From positions 2,170,001-2,234,000 of the forward strand of contig NZ_CP018863.1 in NCBI RefSeq assembly GCF_002849715.1: 64,000 nt of DNA, in the 5' to 3' direction. Below, piece after piece: positions 27,466-53,805 of the stretch; within the stretch, counting starts at the first letter, position 1, and every line of letters begins with the position of its first letter. A model generated the notes under the pieces. That model saw only the letters and a list, made by a program, of their open reading frames with translations. It had not been told where the DNA came from and made no database searches. Both the position numbers and the translations under genes were made by a program. The DNA comes from Arthrobacter crystallopoietes. Its GTDB lineage: Bacteria > Actinomycetota > Actinomycetes > Actinomycetales > Micrococcaceae.

Positions 27466-29535
27466 GTGAGCACATTCACCGAGGAACCGCGTCCGGCACC
27501 GTCCAACTCACGCCTGCGCTTTGGCAGGATCCCCATCACCGGGGTCTCTCCGGTGGTGGATTGCGGGCGTTTTCCCGCCAAAACCGTGCCCGGGGAGGAC
27601 ATCGAAGTCGCTGCCACGGTCTTCCGCGAGGGCCACGACCGGCTCGGCGTGACCGCGGTGCTTTACGATCCGGACGGCCATGCCGTGCAACGGACCCACC
27701 TGCGTCCGCTCGGCGGCGGAACGGACCGCTGGGCCGGCACCCTGCGGCCCACGTCGCAGGGTAACTGGACCTTCACCATTGAAGGCTGGGGCGATCTCTA
27801 CGCCACCTGGCACCACAACGCCGAGGTCAAGATCGCCGCGGGCGTGGACGTGGACCTGATGCTGGCCGAAGGCATCCGCCTGTTCAACCAGGCCGCCGGA
27901 CAGGATGGCCGCCCGGCCGAGAACGCTGAGGTCCTGCGCCGGGCGGCCGGCGCCATCGCCGATGAAGGCCGCTCCGCCGAAGACCGGCTGGCCGCGGGCG
28001 GCTCGGAAGAGGTCCTTGCGGCAGTACGCACCCACCCCATCCGCAGCCTCGTCACCGAGTCGCAGCGCTACCCCATCCTGGTGGAGCGGGACCTGGCCGG
28101 GCGCGGCGCCTGGTACGAGTTCTTCCCGCGCTCCGAGGGCGCCGTCTTCGACCCGGCCGCCAACAAATGGACGTCGGGAAACTTTACGACGGCGGCCGAG
28201 AGGCTCCCAGCCGTCGCCGACATGGGTTTCGACGTCATTTACATGCCCCCTATCCACCCGATCGGCGTGACGAACCGCAAGGGGCCCAACAACACGCTCA
28301 CTGCCGGACCTGATGATCCGGGCTCGCCGTGGGCCATTGGCGCAGCCGAAGGCGGCCACGACGCCATCCACCCTGACCTGGGCACCTTCGAGGACTTCGA
28401 CCGCTTCGTCCAGTCCGCCGCGGCCGTGGGTCTCGAAGTCGCTTTGGACCTCGCGCTGCAGTGCTCGCCGGACCATCCCTGGGCACGGGAACACCCGGAG
28501 TGGTTCACCACCCGCGTGGACGGCACCATTGCCTACGCGGAGAACCCGCCGAAGAAATACCAGGACATCTACCCGCTGAACTTCGACAACGACCCCGAGG
28601 GCCTGTCGGAAGAAGTGCTGCGCATCGTCCGGCTGTGGATCAGCCACGGGGTGAAGATCTTCCGCGTGGACAATCCGCACACCAAGCCGGTCTGGTTCTG
28701 GGAGTGGCTGATCGGCGAGGTCAACGCCACCGATCCGGACGTGGTCTTCCTCGCCGAGGCATTCACCGTGCCGGCGATGATGCATGCACTGGGCCGTGCG
28801 GGATTCCAGCAGTCCTACAGCTACTTCACCTGGCGCAACCGGAAGACCGAGATTGAGGAGTACCTGACCCAGATCAGCCATGAAACGGCGGCGTTCTTCC
28901 GGCCGAACTTCTTCGTTAACACTCCGGACATCCTGACCGAGTTCCTCCAGTACGGCGGTCCGGCGGCGTTCAAGATCCGCGCCGTGCTGGCCTCAATGGG
29001 AAGCCCGCTCTGGGGCGTCTACGCCGGTTACGAACTCTACGAACATGTCGCCCGGCCCGGCGCCGAGGAATACATTGACAATGAAAAGTACGAGTACAAG
29101 GCGCGGGACTTTGCCCGTGCGGAAGCGGAAGGCCGCTCGCTGGCCCCGTACCTGACGCGCCTTAACCACATCCGGCGCGCCCACCCGGCGCTTCGGGACC
29201 TGCAGAACCTTACCGTCCACCGGAGCACGGATGACGCCACCGTCGTGTTTTCCAAGCACAAGGAAAACCTGCCGGCCGCGGACGGCAGCGAGGGCACCGG
29301 GAAAGACACGATCATCGTCGTCGTAAATGTGGATCCGCACAGCGCCCGCGAATGCACCGTCAGCCTGGACCTCGCCGCACTCGGCCTGGACCCCGCGGAC
29401 CTGAACGAGGACGGCACCTTCTGGGTGGATGACCTGATCAGCGGGGAAAGCTGGCGGTGGGGCGAGCACAACTATGTGCGGTTGGACGCGCATTTTGAGC
29501 CCGCGCACATCCTGCATATCCGCAGGAGCAGCTAG
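27466..29535 (+). CDS. glgE: Alpha-1,4-glucan:maltose-1-phosphate maltosyltransferase
   Basis: Extends alpha-glucan by maltosyl units from maltose-1-phosphate and is the key enzyme of the GlgE pathway. The 689-aa protein has an N-terminal beta domain with [19 protein letters not shown], the GH13_3 barrel with PPIHPIG and [18 protein letters not shown], the nucleophile in [10 protein letters not shown] (Asp402) and the acid/base in LAEAFTVP (Glu431). The 29-residue spacing equals that of Streptomyces GlgE. GTG 27466 has TAACGT (27453-27458) 7 nt upstream and no ribosome site. Its stop overlaps the treS start by one base, so it heads a tight three-gene operon. Confidence 0.97.
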   Translation: MSTFTEEPRPAPSNSRLRFGRIPITGVSPVVDCGRFPAKTVPGEDIEVAATVFREGHDRLGVTAVLYDPDGHAVQRTHLRPLGGGTDRWAGTLRPTSQGNWTFTIEGWGDLYATWHHNAEVKIAAGVDVDLMLAEGIRLFNQAAGQDGRPAENAEVLRRAAGAIADEGRSAEDRLAAGGSEEVLAAVRTHPIRSLVTESQRYPILVERDLAGRGAWYEFFPRSEGAVFDPAANKWTSGNFTTAAERLPAVADMGFDVIYMPPIHPIGVTNRKGPNNTLTAGPDDPGSPWAIGAAEGGHDAIHPDLGTFEDFDRFVQSAAAVGLEVALDLALQCSPDHPWAREHPEWFTTRVDGTIAYAENPPKKYQDIYPLNFDNDPEGLSEEVLRIVRLWISHGVKIFRVDNPHTKPVWFWEWLIGEVNATDPDVVFLAEAFTVPAMMHALGRAGFQQSYSYFTWRNRKTEIEEYLTQISHETAAFFRPNFFVNTPDILTEFLQYGGPAAFKIRAVLASMGSPLWGVYAGYELYEHVARPGAEEYIDNEKYEYKARDFARAEAEGRSLAPYLTRLNHIRRAHPALRDLQNLTVHRSTDDATVVFSKHKENLPAADGSEGTGKDTIIVVVNVDPHSARECTVSLDLAALGLDPADLNEDGTFWVDDLISGESWRWGEHNYVRLDAHFEPAHILHIRRSS

Positions 29536-31331
29536 TGGCCAGTCCCTTCCAACTCCATGCGCCTGGTCTGGCGCATGACCCCCACTGGTATCGCAAGGCC
29601 GTCTTTTACGAGGTCTTGGTCCGCGGTTTCGCAGATGCCAATGGGGACGGGTCGGGGGACTTCTCGGGACTGATCGACAAACTGGACTACCTGCAGTGGC
29701 TGGGAATCGACTGCCTGTGGGTGCCTCCGTTCTTCAAATCCCCCCTGCGCGACGGCGGCTACGACATCGCCGACTATTACGACGTGCTGGATGAGTTCGG
29801 CACCATCAGCGACTTCAAACGCCTGGTGGCCGAGGCCCATGCACGCGGCGTCCGGGTGATCATCGATCTGCCGTTGAACCACACATCGGACCAACACCAG
29901 TGGTTCGAGGCCTCGCGGCGGGAACCGGACGGGCCGTACGGGGACTTTTATGTCTGGAGCGACACGGACGAGAAGTACCAGGATGCGCGCATCATCTTCG
30001 TCGATACCGAGGAATCCAACTGGGCGTTCGACCCGATCCGCCGGCAGTTCTTCTGGCACCGGTTCTTCAGCCACCAGCCGGACCTGAATTACGAGAACCC
30101 CAAGGTCATCGAGGCTGTTTTCGACGTCGTTCGGTTTTGGCTGGACCAGGGGATCGACGGTTTCCGCGCGGACGCCATTCCCTACCTGTTCGAAGAGGAC
30201 GGGACCAACTGCGAAAACCTGCCGGCAACCCACAAGTTCCTGCAGGACCTGCGCGCCCTGGTGGACTCGGAGTACCCCGGCCGGGTGATCATCGCCGAGG
30301 CCAACCAGATGCCGCATGAAGTCGTGGAGTACTTCGGCGAAAAGACCGACGACGGCGGGCTGGTGCCCGAGTGCCACATGTGCTTCCACTTCCCGATCAT
30401 GCCGCGGCTGTTCTACGCCCTGCGCGACCAGAAGGCCGCCCCCATCATCCAGACCATGGAAGAGACACCGGACATTCCCACCGGCGCACAGTGGGGCACG
30501 TTCCTGCGCAACCATGACGAGCTGACGCTGGAAATGGTGACCAATGAAGAACGCGAGGCCATGCTCGGCTGGTACGCGCCGGACTCGCGGATGCGGGCCA
30601 ACATCGGCATCCGGCGCCGGCTGGCCCCGCTGCTGGACAACTCCCGCGCCGAGCTTGAGCTGATCCACGCGCTGCTGCTGTCGCTGCCTGGCAGCCCGTT
30701 CCTGTACTACGGGGACGAAATCGGCATGGGCGACAATATCTGGCTCGAAGACCGCGATGCTTCCCGCACGCCGATGCAGTGGAACCCGGACCGCAATGCC
30801 GGATTCTCGACGGCGGACCCCGGCAAGCTTTATCTGCCGGTGGTGCAGTCCTTGGTCTACAACTACAACTACGTCAATGTCGAGGCGCAGTTGGCCCACA
30901 GCAGCTCCCTGCTGCATTGGGTGCGCCAAATGCTCGCGGTCCGCAAAGCCCATCCTGCCTTCGGGCTCGGCGGCTACCGCAACGTGCCCACAGAAGCCGA
31001 ATCCGTCCTGGCATTCATCCGCGAAATTCCGCCGGACAACCGCGAAGGGGCGGAACCGGAAGCGCTGCTGTGCATTTTTAATCTGTCGCAACACCCGGTG
31101 GCCGCGCCCCTGCGGATGCCGGAATTTGCGGGGCGGGGTCTGCGCGACTTGTTCGGCGGACTACCCTTTCCTGCCCTTGACGACGCCGGCCAGCTGACCC
31201 TGACGCTCGGCAGCCACGATTTCTTCTGGCTGCGTGTGCGTTCGGCCCGGTCCAATCCGGCGTCGCCTTTGACCGAAGCCCTTCCCGTGCTCACTTCGGT
31301 GAACACCCGTTCTGAGGTGGAGAGCCCATGA
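29535..31331 (+). CDS. treS: Trehalose synthase (maltose alpha-D-glucosyltransferase)
   Basis: Interconverts trehalose and maltose and so feeds maltose to the maltokinase encoded next. The 598-aa GH13 enzyme shows [33 protein letters not shown], the nucleophile in [10 protein letters not shown] (Asp213), IAEANQ (Glu255) and RNHDELT (Asp328), matching the mycobacterial TreS triad in order and spacing. The C-terminal beta domain is complete. No fused kinase is present in this protein. The start is GTG 29535, sharing its first base with the glgE stop; the stop overlaps the next ATG by 4 bp (ATGA). Both overlaps point to coupled translation. Confidence 0.96.
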   Translation: MASPFQLHAPGLAHDPHWYRKAVFYEVLVRGFADANGDGSGDFSGLIDKLDYLQWLGIDCLWVPPFFKSPLRDGGYDIADYYDVLDEFGTISDFKRLVAEAHARGVRVIIDLPLNHTSDQHQWFEASRREPDGPYGDFYVWSDTDEKYQDARIIFVDTEESNWAFDPIRRQFFWHRFFSHQPDLNYENPKVIEAVFDVVRFWLDQGIDGFRADAIPYLFEEDGTNCENLPATHKFLQDLRALVDSEYPGRVIIAEANQMPHEVVEYFGEKTDDGGLVPECHMCFHFPIMPRLFYALRDQKAAPIIQTMEETPDIPTGAQWGTFLRNHDELTLEMVTNEEREAMLGWYAPDSRMRANIGIRRRLAPLLDNSRAELELIHALLLSLPGSPFLYYGDEIGMGDNIWLEDRDASRTPMQWNPDRNAGFSTADPGKLYLPVVQSLVYNYNYVNVEAQLAHSSSLLHWVRQMLAVRKAHPAFGLGGYRNVPTEAESVLAFIREIPPDNREGAEPEALLCIFNLSQHPVAAPLRMPEFAGRGLRDLFGGLPFPALDDAGQLTLTLGSHDFFWLRVRSARSNPASPLTEALPVLTSVNTRSEVESP

Positions 31332-34300
31332 CAAACACCGTTACCAATGCTTCGCAGTCCTTGCCGGAACTGCTCCACGAGTGGTTGCCGCAGCAGCGAT
31401 GGTTCCCGGCCAAAGGCAAAGAAACGGTGCTGCGCCGGCTCGGCGGCATCCGCCTGCAGGACCCAGCAGACGCCGTCGCGCTGGAAGTCCATATTGTTGC
31501 GGTCCACACCGACCAGGACGTCTTCATCGTCAACGTGCCGGTCAGCTTCCGGCACGAACCGCTTGAGGGCGGCGAAGCGGCGCTGATCGGCCACACCGGA
31601 GCCGAGCCACGGCAGGGCACGGAAAACTGCTGGCTGTACGACGGCACCCACGACCCGGTATTCGTCGCCGCCTGGCTGGAACTGATGCGGCGCGAATCCG
31701 TGACCGCGGACGGCCGCACGCGTGGCCACGCCAGCGCAGGCTTCGGCGACTGGCCGCCGTTCGACGCTCCGCTGAAGGCCTCCGTGCTCGCCGGCGAGCA
31801 GTCCAACACCTCGGTGGTCGTGGAAACGGACAGCGCATCCCTCATCGTGAAGTTCTTCCGCGTCCTGGAGGCCGGCGCCAACCCCGATGTTGAAATCGGA
31901 GCGATGTTGAGCGAGCTTGGCGCCAGCGAAGTTCCCGCCACCTACGGCTGGGTGACCGGAGGCTGGCACACGCCGGGCCAGCACACGGATTCGAATGCGG
32001 ACAAGCTGTGGGACTCCGGGCATCTGAGCGTGCTGCGCGAGTACATCGCGAACAGCAAGGACGCCTGGCGCACCGCCTCGGCGGCGGCCTTGGACGACGC
32101 CGATTTCACCAGGGAAGCCTCTGAACTTGGGCAGGTTACGGGCCGGATCCACAGCCAGCTGCGGAAGAGCTTCGGCGCACACGAGGCTACCGAAGAGGAA
32201 GCCGCGGCGCTGGCAGCAGAACTGCGCGAGCGGATCCGGTGGGGTTGGGCGCAGGCAGGATCCGCCGTCGGGCCGCTGGACCGGACGGTGGATGAGCTGC
32301 TGCGCCGGCTGGAAAACCTTGAGGAACGCCCCGAGCTTCAGCGGATCCACGGCGACTACCACCTGGGCCAGGTCCTTCACTCGGCCGAACGCGGCTGGGT
32401 AGTCCTGGACTTTGAAGGCGAACCGCTGCGTCCCATGGGCAGCCGCGGTACGGACGATGTCGCCCTGCGCGACGTCGTGGGCATGCTTCGGTCCTTCGAC
32501 TACGCGGGCGGCGTCGCGGTCACCACCGCCGAGGGCAATGAATCAGGACAGGTGGAAGCCGCTGCAGACCGCTGGACAGCGGCGGCCGCCGACGCATTCA
32601 TCGCCGGTTATGAGCGGGAGACCGGAGTCCGCATCGACACAACGTCCCCGCTGTTCCTGGGCTTGTGGCTGGACAAGGCGCTCTACGAAGTTGTGTATGA
32701 ACAGCGCAACCGTCCGCGCTGGGTCGGTGTGCCGGTCAAGGCCGTGCGCCGCGCGCTGGAACAGATGCAGACTGCCAACTCTTCTGCCGCCAATTCTAAC
32801 GCCAACTCTTCTACGGCGGGCGACGGCGAAACGGCTGCAAGCAGTTCCGCGGCAGGCCAGGCCTCCTCCTCGGAAACGGCACAGGCGGTCGGACCTGCAG
32901 CGGCAACGCTTGCCGAAGGGCGGGCCGAAACGTCGGCGACCTCTGCCACCAGCGCCGGCAATCCGGTGCCGGTCGACCGGAACACGCTGTCCGCCGTCGC
33001 GCATGGCAGTTACTTCCAGCCGCACGCCGTCCTCGGCGCCCATCTGGATGACCACGGCCACGTCACGGTCCGCTCGCTGCAGCCGCTGGCGGACTCCGTT
33101 ACCGTAATCACCGCGGCAACTCGCGCGTCCATGCAGCACGAGCAGGAAGGCGTCTGGGTTGCCACCCTGCCCGCGGAACGTCCGGGCCATGTGCCGGACT
33201 ACCGCCTTGAGGTGGTGTACGACGGCGGTGCTCCCCTCCTGGTGGACGATCCGTACCATTACCTCCCCACGCTGGGCGAAATCGACCTGCACCTGATCGG
33301 CGAGGGCCGCCACGAAACGCTGTGGACGGCTCTGGGCTCTCATGTCCGCCACTACAATTCCACGCTGGGCGACGTCACCGGCACCAGCTTTGCGGTATGG
33401 GCGCCGAATGCCCAGGCCGTGCGGGTCAAGGGTGACTTCAATGGCTGGAACGCCGTCCGGCATGCCATGCGTTCCATGGGCGGGTCCGGTGTGTGGGAAA
33501 TTTTCATCCCGGGTGTCGCATCGGGCGCGATCTACAAGTACGAGCTGCTGGGCCGCGACGGGCACTGGCATGAGAAAGCGGACCCCATGGCCCGCTGGAC
33601 CGAGGTGCCGCCGCTGACCGGTTCACGTGTCGTCGATACCCGGTACAACTTTTCCGACGGCGAGTGGCTGGCCCGGCGTGCGGCCCGGGATCCGCATAAC
33701 TCGCCGATGAGCGTGTACGAGGTGCACCTCGGTTCCTGGCGGGTCGGTCTGGACTACCGCCAGCTTGCCGAGCAGCTGGTCGAGTACGTCACATGGCAGG
33801 GCTTCACGCATGTCGAGCTGATGCCCGTGGCCGAGCACCCCTTCGGGGGGTCCTGGGGCTACCAGGTCACGTCCTACTATGCGCCTACCTCGCGCTTTGG
33901 CCATCCGGACGACTTCAAATACCTGGTGGACAAGCTGCACCAAGCTGGCATCGGCATCATCCTGGACTGGGTGCCGGCGCACTTCCCCAAGGACGAGTGG
34001 GCTTTGGCCCGCTTCGACGGCCAACCGCTGTACGAACACGAAGATCCCCGGTTGGGCGAGCACCCGGACTGGGGCACGCTCATCTTCGACTTCGGCCGCC
34101 GCGAGGTACGCAACTTCCTGGTTGCGAACGCCCTGTACTGGTTTGAGGAGTTCCACATCGACGGGCTGCGCGTGGATGCTGTCGCTTCCATGCTCTACCG
34201 CGACTATTCGCGTGAAGAGGGCCAGTGGTACCCCAACATCCACGGCGGCCGCGAAAATCTCGAAGCCATTTCCTTCCTGCAGGAAGTCAACGCCACGGCC

Positions 34301-35140
34301 TACAAGCGAGTGCCGGGCATTGTCACCATCGCGGAAGAATCCACCGCGTTCGACGGCGTCACCAGGGCCACCAGCGCCGGCGGCCTGGGCTTCGGGCTGA
34401 AGTGGAACATGGGCTGGATGCATGACACCCTCCAGTACATTTCGGAAGACCCCATCAACCGGGTCCATCACCACAACAAGGCCACGTTCTCCATGGTCTA
34501 CGCCTACACGGAAAACTTCCTGCTCCCGATCAGCCATGACGAGGTTGTGCATGGGAAGGGCTCGATGCTCCGCAAGATGCCGGGGGACAGGTGGCAGCAG
34601 CTCGCAAACCTGCGCGCTTACCTTGCTTTCCAGTGGGCGCATCCGGGCAAGCAGCTGATTTTCATGGGGACGGAGTTCGGGCAGGAAGCTGAATGGTCCG
34701 AGCAACACGGCCTCGACTGGTGGCTGTCCGAAAACGTTCCGCACAAGGGACTGCAAAAGCTGGTGCGCAACCTCAATGGGCTTTACCGTGAGACCCCCGC
34801 CCTGTACGAACGGGACAACGAACCTGCTGGCTTCCAGTGGATCGACGAAAACGACGGGACGCGCAACACGCTCTCCTTCATCCGGTGGGACAACCACGGC
34901 AACCCCGTCGTCTGCATCGCGAATTTCGCCGGACACCCCCATACCGACTTCCGAATCGGACTGCCCTGGGCCGGTAACTGGCAGGAGGTCCTGAACACGG
35001 ATGACCCGGAGTACGGGGGATCGGGCGTCGGGAACAAGGGGCTTGTCGCCGGTGCAGAAGGGGCTTGGAGTGGCCATCCGGCCTCCGCCGTGCTGGCGGT
35101 CCCGCCGCTGGGAGTCCTGTATCTGAAGCCGGCGAGCTAA
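31328..35140 (+). CDS. Maltokinase-glycogen branching enzyme fusion (Pep2-GlgB)
   Basis: A 1270-aa fusion of two consecutive GlgE-pathway activities. Residues 1 to about 480 are maltokinase (maltose to maltose-1-phosphate): QQRWFPAKG at the start, HGDYHLGQ (341-348, catalytic Asp343) and DFEG (361-364). Residues 482-547 are a Ser/Ala/Asn/Thr-rich linker. From about 548 follows a full GlgB: PHAVLGAH, a CBM48 module, [28 protein letters not shown] (nucleophile Asp950), AEEST (Glu1003) and [11 protein letters not shown]. The branching enzyme makes alpha-1,6 links in the polymer made by GlgE. It is translated with treS through a 4-bp overlap. Fusions of this sort occur in some Actinobacteria; all motifs of both parts are intact. 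Confidence 0.95.
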   Translation: MTNTVTNASQSLPELLHEWLPQQRWFPAKGKETVLRRLGGIRLQDPADAVALEVHIVAVHTDQDVFIVNVPVSFRHEPLEGGEAALIGHTGAEPRQGTENCWLYDGTHDPVFVAAWLELMRRESVTADGRTRGHASAGFGDWPPFDAPLKASVLAGEQSNTSVVVETDSASLIVKFFRVLEAGANPDVEIGAMLSELGASEVPATYGWVTGGWHTPGQHTDSNADKLWDSGHLSVLREYIANSKDAWRTASAAALDDADFTREASELGQVTGRIHSQLRKSFGAHEATEEEAAALAAELRERIRWGWAQAGSAVGPLDRTVDELLRRLENLEERPELQRIHGDYHLGQVLHSAERGWVVLDFEGEPLRPMGSRGTDDVALRDVVGMLRSFDYAGGVAVTTAEGNESGQVEAAADRWTAAAADAFIAGYERETGVRIDTTSPLFLGLWLDKALYEVVYEQRNRPRWVGVPVKAVRRALEQMQTANSSAANSNANSSTAGDGETAASSSAAGQASSSETAQAVGPAAATLAEGRAETSATSATSAGNPVPVDRNTLSAVAHGSYFQPHAVLGAHLDDHGHVTVRSLQPLADSVTVITAATRASMQHEQEGVWVATLPAERPGHVPDYRLEVVYDGGAPLLVDDPYHYLPTLGEIDLHLIGEGRHETLWTALGSHVRHYNSTLGDVTGTSFAVWAPNAQAVRVKGDFNGWNAVRHAMRSMGGSGVWEIFIPGVASGAIYKYELLGRDGHWHEKADPMARWTEVPPLTGSRVVDTRYNFSDGEWLARRAARDPHNSPMSVYEVHLGSWRVGLDYRQLAEQLVEYVTWQGFTHVELMPVAEHPFGGSWGYQVTSYYAPTSRFGHPDDFKYLVDKLHQAGIGIILDWVPAHFPKDEWALARFDGQPLYEHEDPRLGEHPDWGTLIFDFGRREVRNFLVANALYWFEEFHIDGLRVDAVASMLYRDYSREEGQWYPNIHGGRENLEAISFLQEVNATAYKRVPGIVTIAEESTAFDGVTRATSAGGLGFGLKWNMGWMHDTLQYISEDPINRVHHHNKATFSMVYAYTENFLLPISHDEVVHGKGSMLRKMPGDRWQQLANLRAYLAFQWAHPGKQLIFMGTEFGQEAEWSEQHGLDWWLSENVPHKGLQKLVRNLNGLYRETPALYERDNEPAGFQWIDENDGTRNTLSFIRWDNHGNPVVCIANFAGHPHTDFRIGLPWAGNWQEVLNTDDPEYGGSGVGNKGLVAGAEGAWSGHPASAVLAVPPLGVLYLKPAS

Positions 35141-35199
35141 AGCTGCCGCAGCGAAGACCCCCGGAATTCCGCGGGTCTTCGCCAGCCGGCAACCTTGGA

Positions 35200-35228
35200 T
35201 TTACATTAGGGCCGAACCGGTGTAGAGT
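35200..35228 (+). promoter_or_regulatory. rRNA promoter P1 ahead of copy 1
   Basis: TTTACA (35200-35205) and TAGAGT (35223-35228) are separated by 17 bp, 363 bp before the 16S start. This sequence occurs only ahead of the first copy. The 450-bp gap from the glgB stop to 16S holds this promoter, P2 and the leader but no gene. Confidence 0.65.
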
Positions 35229-35319
35229 TTATATCCGCGCTGAGGGAACAGTTGAACAGCTCGAAACCACACAAGGCTTAGGTCGAACCTCATTGAGAGG
35301 TGTGCGGGAACGGGTTGAT

Positions 35320-35348
35320 TTGACAGGGACCAGCAGTGCGGGTAAATT
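35320..35348 (+). promoter_or_regulatory. rRNA promoter P2 of copy 1
   Basis: Consensus TTGACA (35320-35325) and TAAATT (35343-35348) have a 17-bp spacer. The 6545-bp repeat begins at 35339, so the -35 box is unique to copy 1 while the -10 box is shared by all copies. Confidence 0.8.
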
Positions 35349-35411
35349 TGAAAAGTTGCTCCGGAGCGATGGAGGGCCTTGAAGAAGGGTCCGACTGGTG
35401 CCGGGTGCTCC

Positions 35412-35434
35412 TGTTGTTTGAGAACTCAATAGTG
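35412..35434 (+). promoter_or_regulatory. rRNA leader antitermination-like element (boxA region)
   Basis: TGTTGTTTGAGAACT followed by CAATAGTG resembles the antitermination element that precedes 16S in mycobacteria. A near-copy occurs in the 16S-23S spacer (37459-37480). It is repeated in copies 2-4 at intervals of 6545 bp. Confidence 0.6.
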
Positions 35435-35590
35435 TGCCAAGTTTGTTGATACCAATTATTTTATTGGTTGAATTATTGTCGTGGGGCACCGCCTCCGTGG
35501 TGTGCCGCGATGTTTTTTAGCCTGGTTTGAATTTAGTGCAGTGCTGGTTCCCGTTTTCCCGGGGGCCGGTGTTGTGTCTGTTAGTAAACA

Positions 35591-40715
<5,125 letters not shown>

Positions 40716-40929
40716 CACACACTTCCCTGGCCGTCGAACCGACTTCAAACGGTTCCACGGCAATACACAGGGGAAGGAAAAGATACTTGCATCGCGTCCA
40801 CTATGTGGTTCCCGGACAACAAACGTCCCAGGGAACACCACAATTGCATACAGTCCAAGAATGAACTGATGTAACCGAAGGTTTCACCCCTTCCGCCCGC
40901 CCGCGCGGGCCGGAACCGGGGTGGCAAGG

Positions 40930-41047
40930 GTTACGGCGGTCATAGCGTGGGGGAAACGCCCGGTCCCATTCCGAACCCGGAAGCTAAGACCCACAGCGCC
41001 GATGGTACTGCACCCGGGAGGGTGTGGGAGAGTAGGTCACCGCCGGA
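40930..41047 (+). rRNA. rrf: 5S ribosomal RNA, copy 1
   Basis: About 118 nt starting GTTACGGCGGTCATAGCG and ending in CACCGCCGGAC, whose ends pair. It contains CCCATTCCGAACCCGGAAGC and GGGAGAGTAGG. The 214-nt gap after 23S holds C at 40896 where the other copies have T, and shows no tRNA. Confidence 0.96.
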
Positions 41048-41059
41048 CATCTTTTGAGC

Positions 41060-41094
41060 GTGAAGGGCTCCACCATGACGGTGGAGCCCTTCAC
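41060..41094 (+). terminator. Hairpin after 5S, copy 1
   Basis: GTGAAGGGCTCCACC and GGTGGAGCCCTTCAC form a perfect 15-bp stem with loop ATGAC. There is no T-run beyond CCATTT. It is probably the operon terminator and is present after all four copies. Confidence 0.8.
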
Positions 41095-41103
41095 CCATTT
41101 AAG

Positions 41104-41883
41104 GCCCGTTGCCGGAAACCACGCCAACCTGCATAACCTCAACGCCGTTCCGGTGTCCTGGCTGCAGGCCTGCGTGCCGGCTCCCGCCGCGGGGCTGCAG
41201 CTGCTCCGTCGGGGTCGGGCCGGGCCCGGGATTCCGGTGCTCCTGCCGCGGGGCGCTGGCGCCGTGCCGGCGTCCTGGCCCGGGTGCTGCCGGTGGCCGG
41301 CGCGGCCTGGTTCCGCTCCGGCATGCAGGTGGCGGTCCTGCCGGCCGTGGGACCGGCTGGTGCGCAGCGCGAAGTGCCGGCTGGTGTTGGATTTTAAGCA
41401 CACTTTTCCCTGCGGGGTTCCGGTAGCGTTCTGGCGGCGGGAGGTCCGCGCGGATTCCGGACGGATGCGGGCAGGGGAGCCGCGGGCGTTTGAGTGCTTG
41501 GCCACACCGGCCGTGCTGCGGACGGGGCTTTGCCGCCGGTTCCGTGTTCGGGATGATGGACTTGGTTTTGCTGCCGTGCCTGTTCGGTGCGCGGCCGGCC
41601 GGGGCCGTCGCCGCGGATCCGGGAGCGGGAAGATCCGCGTGGATCCGCGGTTTTCCGCGGCAGCCGGCGCTGTCCCCGGAGGCGGATTTGCGGTGGTCCG
41701 CGAAGGCGTGTAATGTCTTCCAAGCCACCGCAGCTAGGAAGCGAAAGCGCTTAGCAGGCAGGGAGGCCAACCCCTTCAAAACAATCACTTTCAAACGGTT
41801 CGATTTACCGTGCGGATGAGGTTGCGGGGACCGTGGTTGCAGTAGGAATCAGCCGGAAGGCGATTTGCGAACTGCTGCAGGAT
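41104..41883 (+). repeat. 780-bp inter-operon spacer, copy 1
   Basis: GC-rich DNA between operons 1 and 2, with no gene I can support. Open frames exist on both strands but encode Arg/Pro/Gly-rich compositionally biased peptides typical of shadows in GC-rich DNA. Near its end are a promoter candidate TTGCGG-17-TAATGT (41688-41716), a palindromic GAAAGCGCTT at about 41740 and the -35 box TTGCGA (41865-41870) that serves the next operon. Confidence 0.85.
41688..41716 (+). promoter_or_regulatory. Upstream promoter candidate in the spacer (P1 equivalent for copy 2)
   Basis: TTGCGG (41688-41693) and TAATGT (41711-41716) have a 17-bp spacer. It lies 177 bp ahead of the P2 -10 box, comparable with the 120 bp between P1 and P2 of copy 1. 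Equivalent sites lie at 48233-48261 and 54778-54806. Confidence 0.5.
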
Positions 41884-41893
41884 CGGGTAAATT
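41865..41893 (+). promoter_or_regulatory. Variant P2 promoter of rRNA copy 2
   Basis: TTGCGA (41865-41870), 17 bp, then TAAATT (41888-41893). The -10 box and everything downstream match copy 1, but the -35 box comes from the spacer and departs from TTGACA at two positions. Confidence 0.7.
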
Positions 41894-42135
41894 TGAAAAG
41901 TTGCTCCGGAGCGATGGAGGGCCTTGAAGAAGGGTCCGACTGGTGCCGGGTGCTCCTGTTGTTTGAGAACTCAATAGTGTGCCAAGTTTGTTGATACCAA
42001 TTATTTTATTGGTTGAATTATTGTCGTGGGGCACCGCCTCCGTGGTGTGCCGCGATGTTTTTTAGCCTGGTTTGAATTTAGTGCAGTGCTGGTTCCCGTT
42101 TTCCCGGGGGCCGGTGTTGTGTCTGTTAGTAAACA

Positions 42136-47260
<5,125 letters not shown>

Positions 47261-47474
47261 CACACACTTCCCTGGCCGTCGAACCGACTTCAAACGGTTC
47301 CACGGCAATACACAGGGGAAGGAAAAGATACTTGCATCGCGTCCACTATGTGGTTCCCGGACAACAAACGTCCCAGGGAACACCACAATTGCATACAGTC
47401 CAAGAATGAACTGATGTAACCGAAGGTTTCACCCCTTCCGTCCGCCCGCGCGGGCCGGAACCGGGGTGGCAAGG

Positions 47475-47592
47475 GTTACGGCGGTCATAGCGTGGGGGAA
47501 ACGCCCGGTCCCATTCCGAACCCGGAAGCTAAGACCCACAGCGCCGATGGTACTGCACCCGGGAGGGTGTGGGAGAGTAGGTCACCGCCGGA
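47475..47592 (+). rRNA. rrf: 5S ribosomal RNA, copy 2
   Basis: Same as copy 1. The preceding 23S-5S spacer has T at 47441 where copy 1 has C. Confidence 0.96.
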
Positions 47593-47604
47593 CATCTTTT
47601 GAGC

Positions 47605-47639
47605 GTGAAGGGCTCCACCATGACGGTGGAGCCCTTCAC
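47605..47639 (+). terminator. Hairpin after 5S, copy 2
   Basis: Same 15-bp stem and ATGAC loop as after copy 1. Confidence 0.8.
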
Positions 47640-47648
47640 CCATTTAAG

Positions 47649-48428
47649 GCCCGTTGCCGGAAACCACGCCAACCTGCATAACCTCAACGCCGTTCCGGTG
47701 TCCTGGCTGCAGGCCTGCGTGCCGGCTCCCGCCGCGGGGCTGCAGCTGCTCCGTCGGGGTCGGGCCGGGCCCGGGATTCCGGTGCTCCTGCCGCGGGGCG
47801 CTGGCGCCGTGCCGGCGTCCTGGCCCGGGTGCTGCCGGTGGCCGGCGCGGCCTGGTTCCGCTCCGGCATGCAGGTGGCGGTCCTGCCGGCCGTGGGACCG
47901 GCTGGTGCGCAGCGCGAAGTGCCGGCTGGTGTTGGATTTTAAGCACACTTTTCCCTGCGGGGTTCCGGTAGCGTTCTGGCGGCGGGAGGTCCGCGCGGAT
48001 TCCGGACGGATGCGGGCAGGGGAGCCGCGGGCGTTTGAGTGCTTGGCCACACCGGCCGTGCTGCGGACGGGGCTTTGCCGCCGGTTCCGTGTTCGGGATG
48101 ATGGACTTGGTTTTGCTGCCGTGCCTGTTCGGTGCGCGGCCGGCCGGGGCCGTCGCCGCGGATCCGGGAGCGGGAAGATCCGCGTGGATCCGCGGTTTTC
48201 CGCGGCAGCCGGCGCTGTCCCCGGAGGCGGATTTGCGGTGGTCCGCGAAGGCGTGTAATGTCTTCCAAGCCACCGCAGCTAGGAAGCGAAAGCGCTTAGC
48301 AGGCAGGGAGGCCAACCCCTTCAAAACAATCACTTTCAAACGGTTCGATTTACCGTGCGGATGAGGTTGCGGGGACCGTGGTTGCAGTAGGAATCAGCCG
48401 GAAGGCGATTTGCGAACTGCTGCAGGAT
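47649..48428 (+). repeat. 780-bp inter-operon spacer, copy 2
   Basis: No difference from the first spacer was seen; no supported gene. It ends with the -35 box for rRNA copy 3. Confidence 0.85.
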
Positions 48429-48438
48429 CGGGTAAATT
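48410..48438 (+). promoter_or_regulatory. Variant P2 promoter of rRNA copy 3
   Basis: TTGCGA-17-TAAATT, identical to the promoter of copy 2. Confidence 0.7.
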
Positions 48439-48680
48439 TGAAAAGTTGCTCCGGAGCGATGGAGGGCCTTGAAGAAGGGTCCGACTGGTGCCGGGTGCTC
48501 CTGTTGTTTGAGAACTCAATAGTGTGCCAAGTTTGTTGATACCAATTATTTTATTGGTTGAATTATTGTCGTGGGGCACCGCCTCCGTGGTGTGCCGCGA
48601 TGTTTTTTAGCCTGGTTTGAATTTAGTGCAGTGCTGGTTCCCGTTTTCCCGGGGGCCGGTGTTGTGTCTGTTAGTAAACA

Positions 48681-53805
<5,125 letters not shown>

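Noticed and set aside
41054..41713. A 219-codon frame in the inter-operon spacer, repeated at 47599 and 54144, with antisense frames of up to 231 codons
   Set aside because: The peptides are Arg/Pro/Gly/Cys-rich without motifs, the start lies within the 5S terminator hairpin, and open frames exist on both strands as expected in GC-rich noncoding DNA. Identity among copies reflects duplication, not coding constraint.
41730..41750. LacI-type operator around GAAAGCGCTT in the spacer
   Set aside because: Only the central 8-10 bp are palindromic and the outer positions do not match. I mention it as a hint, not a feature.
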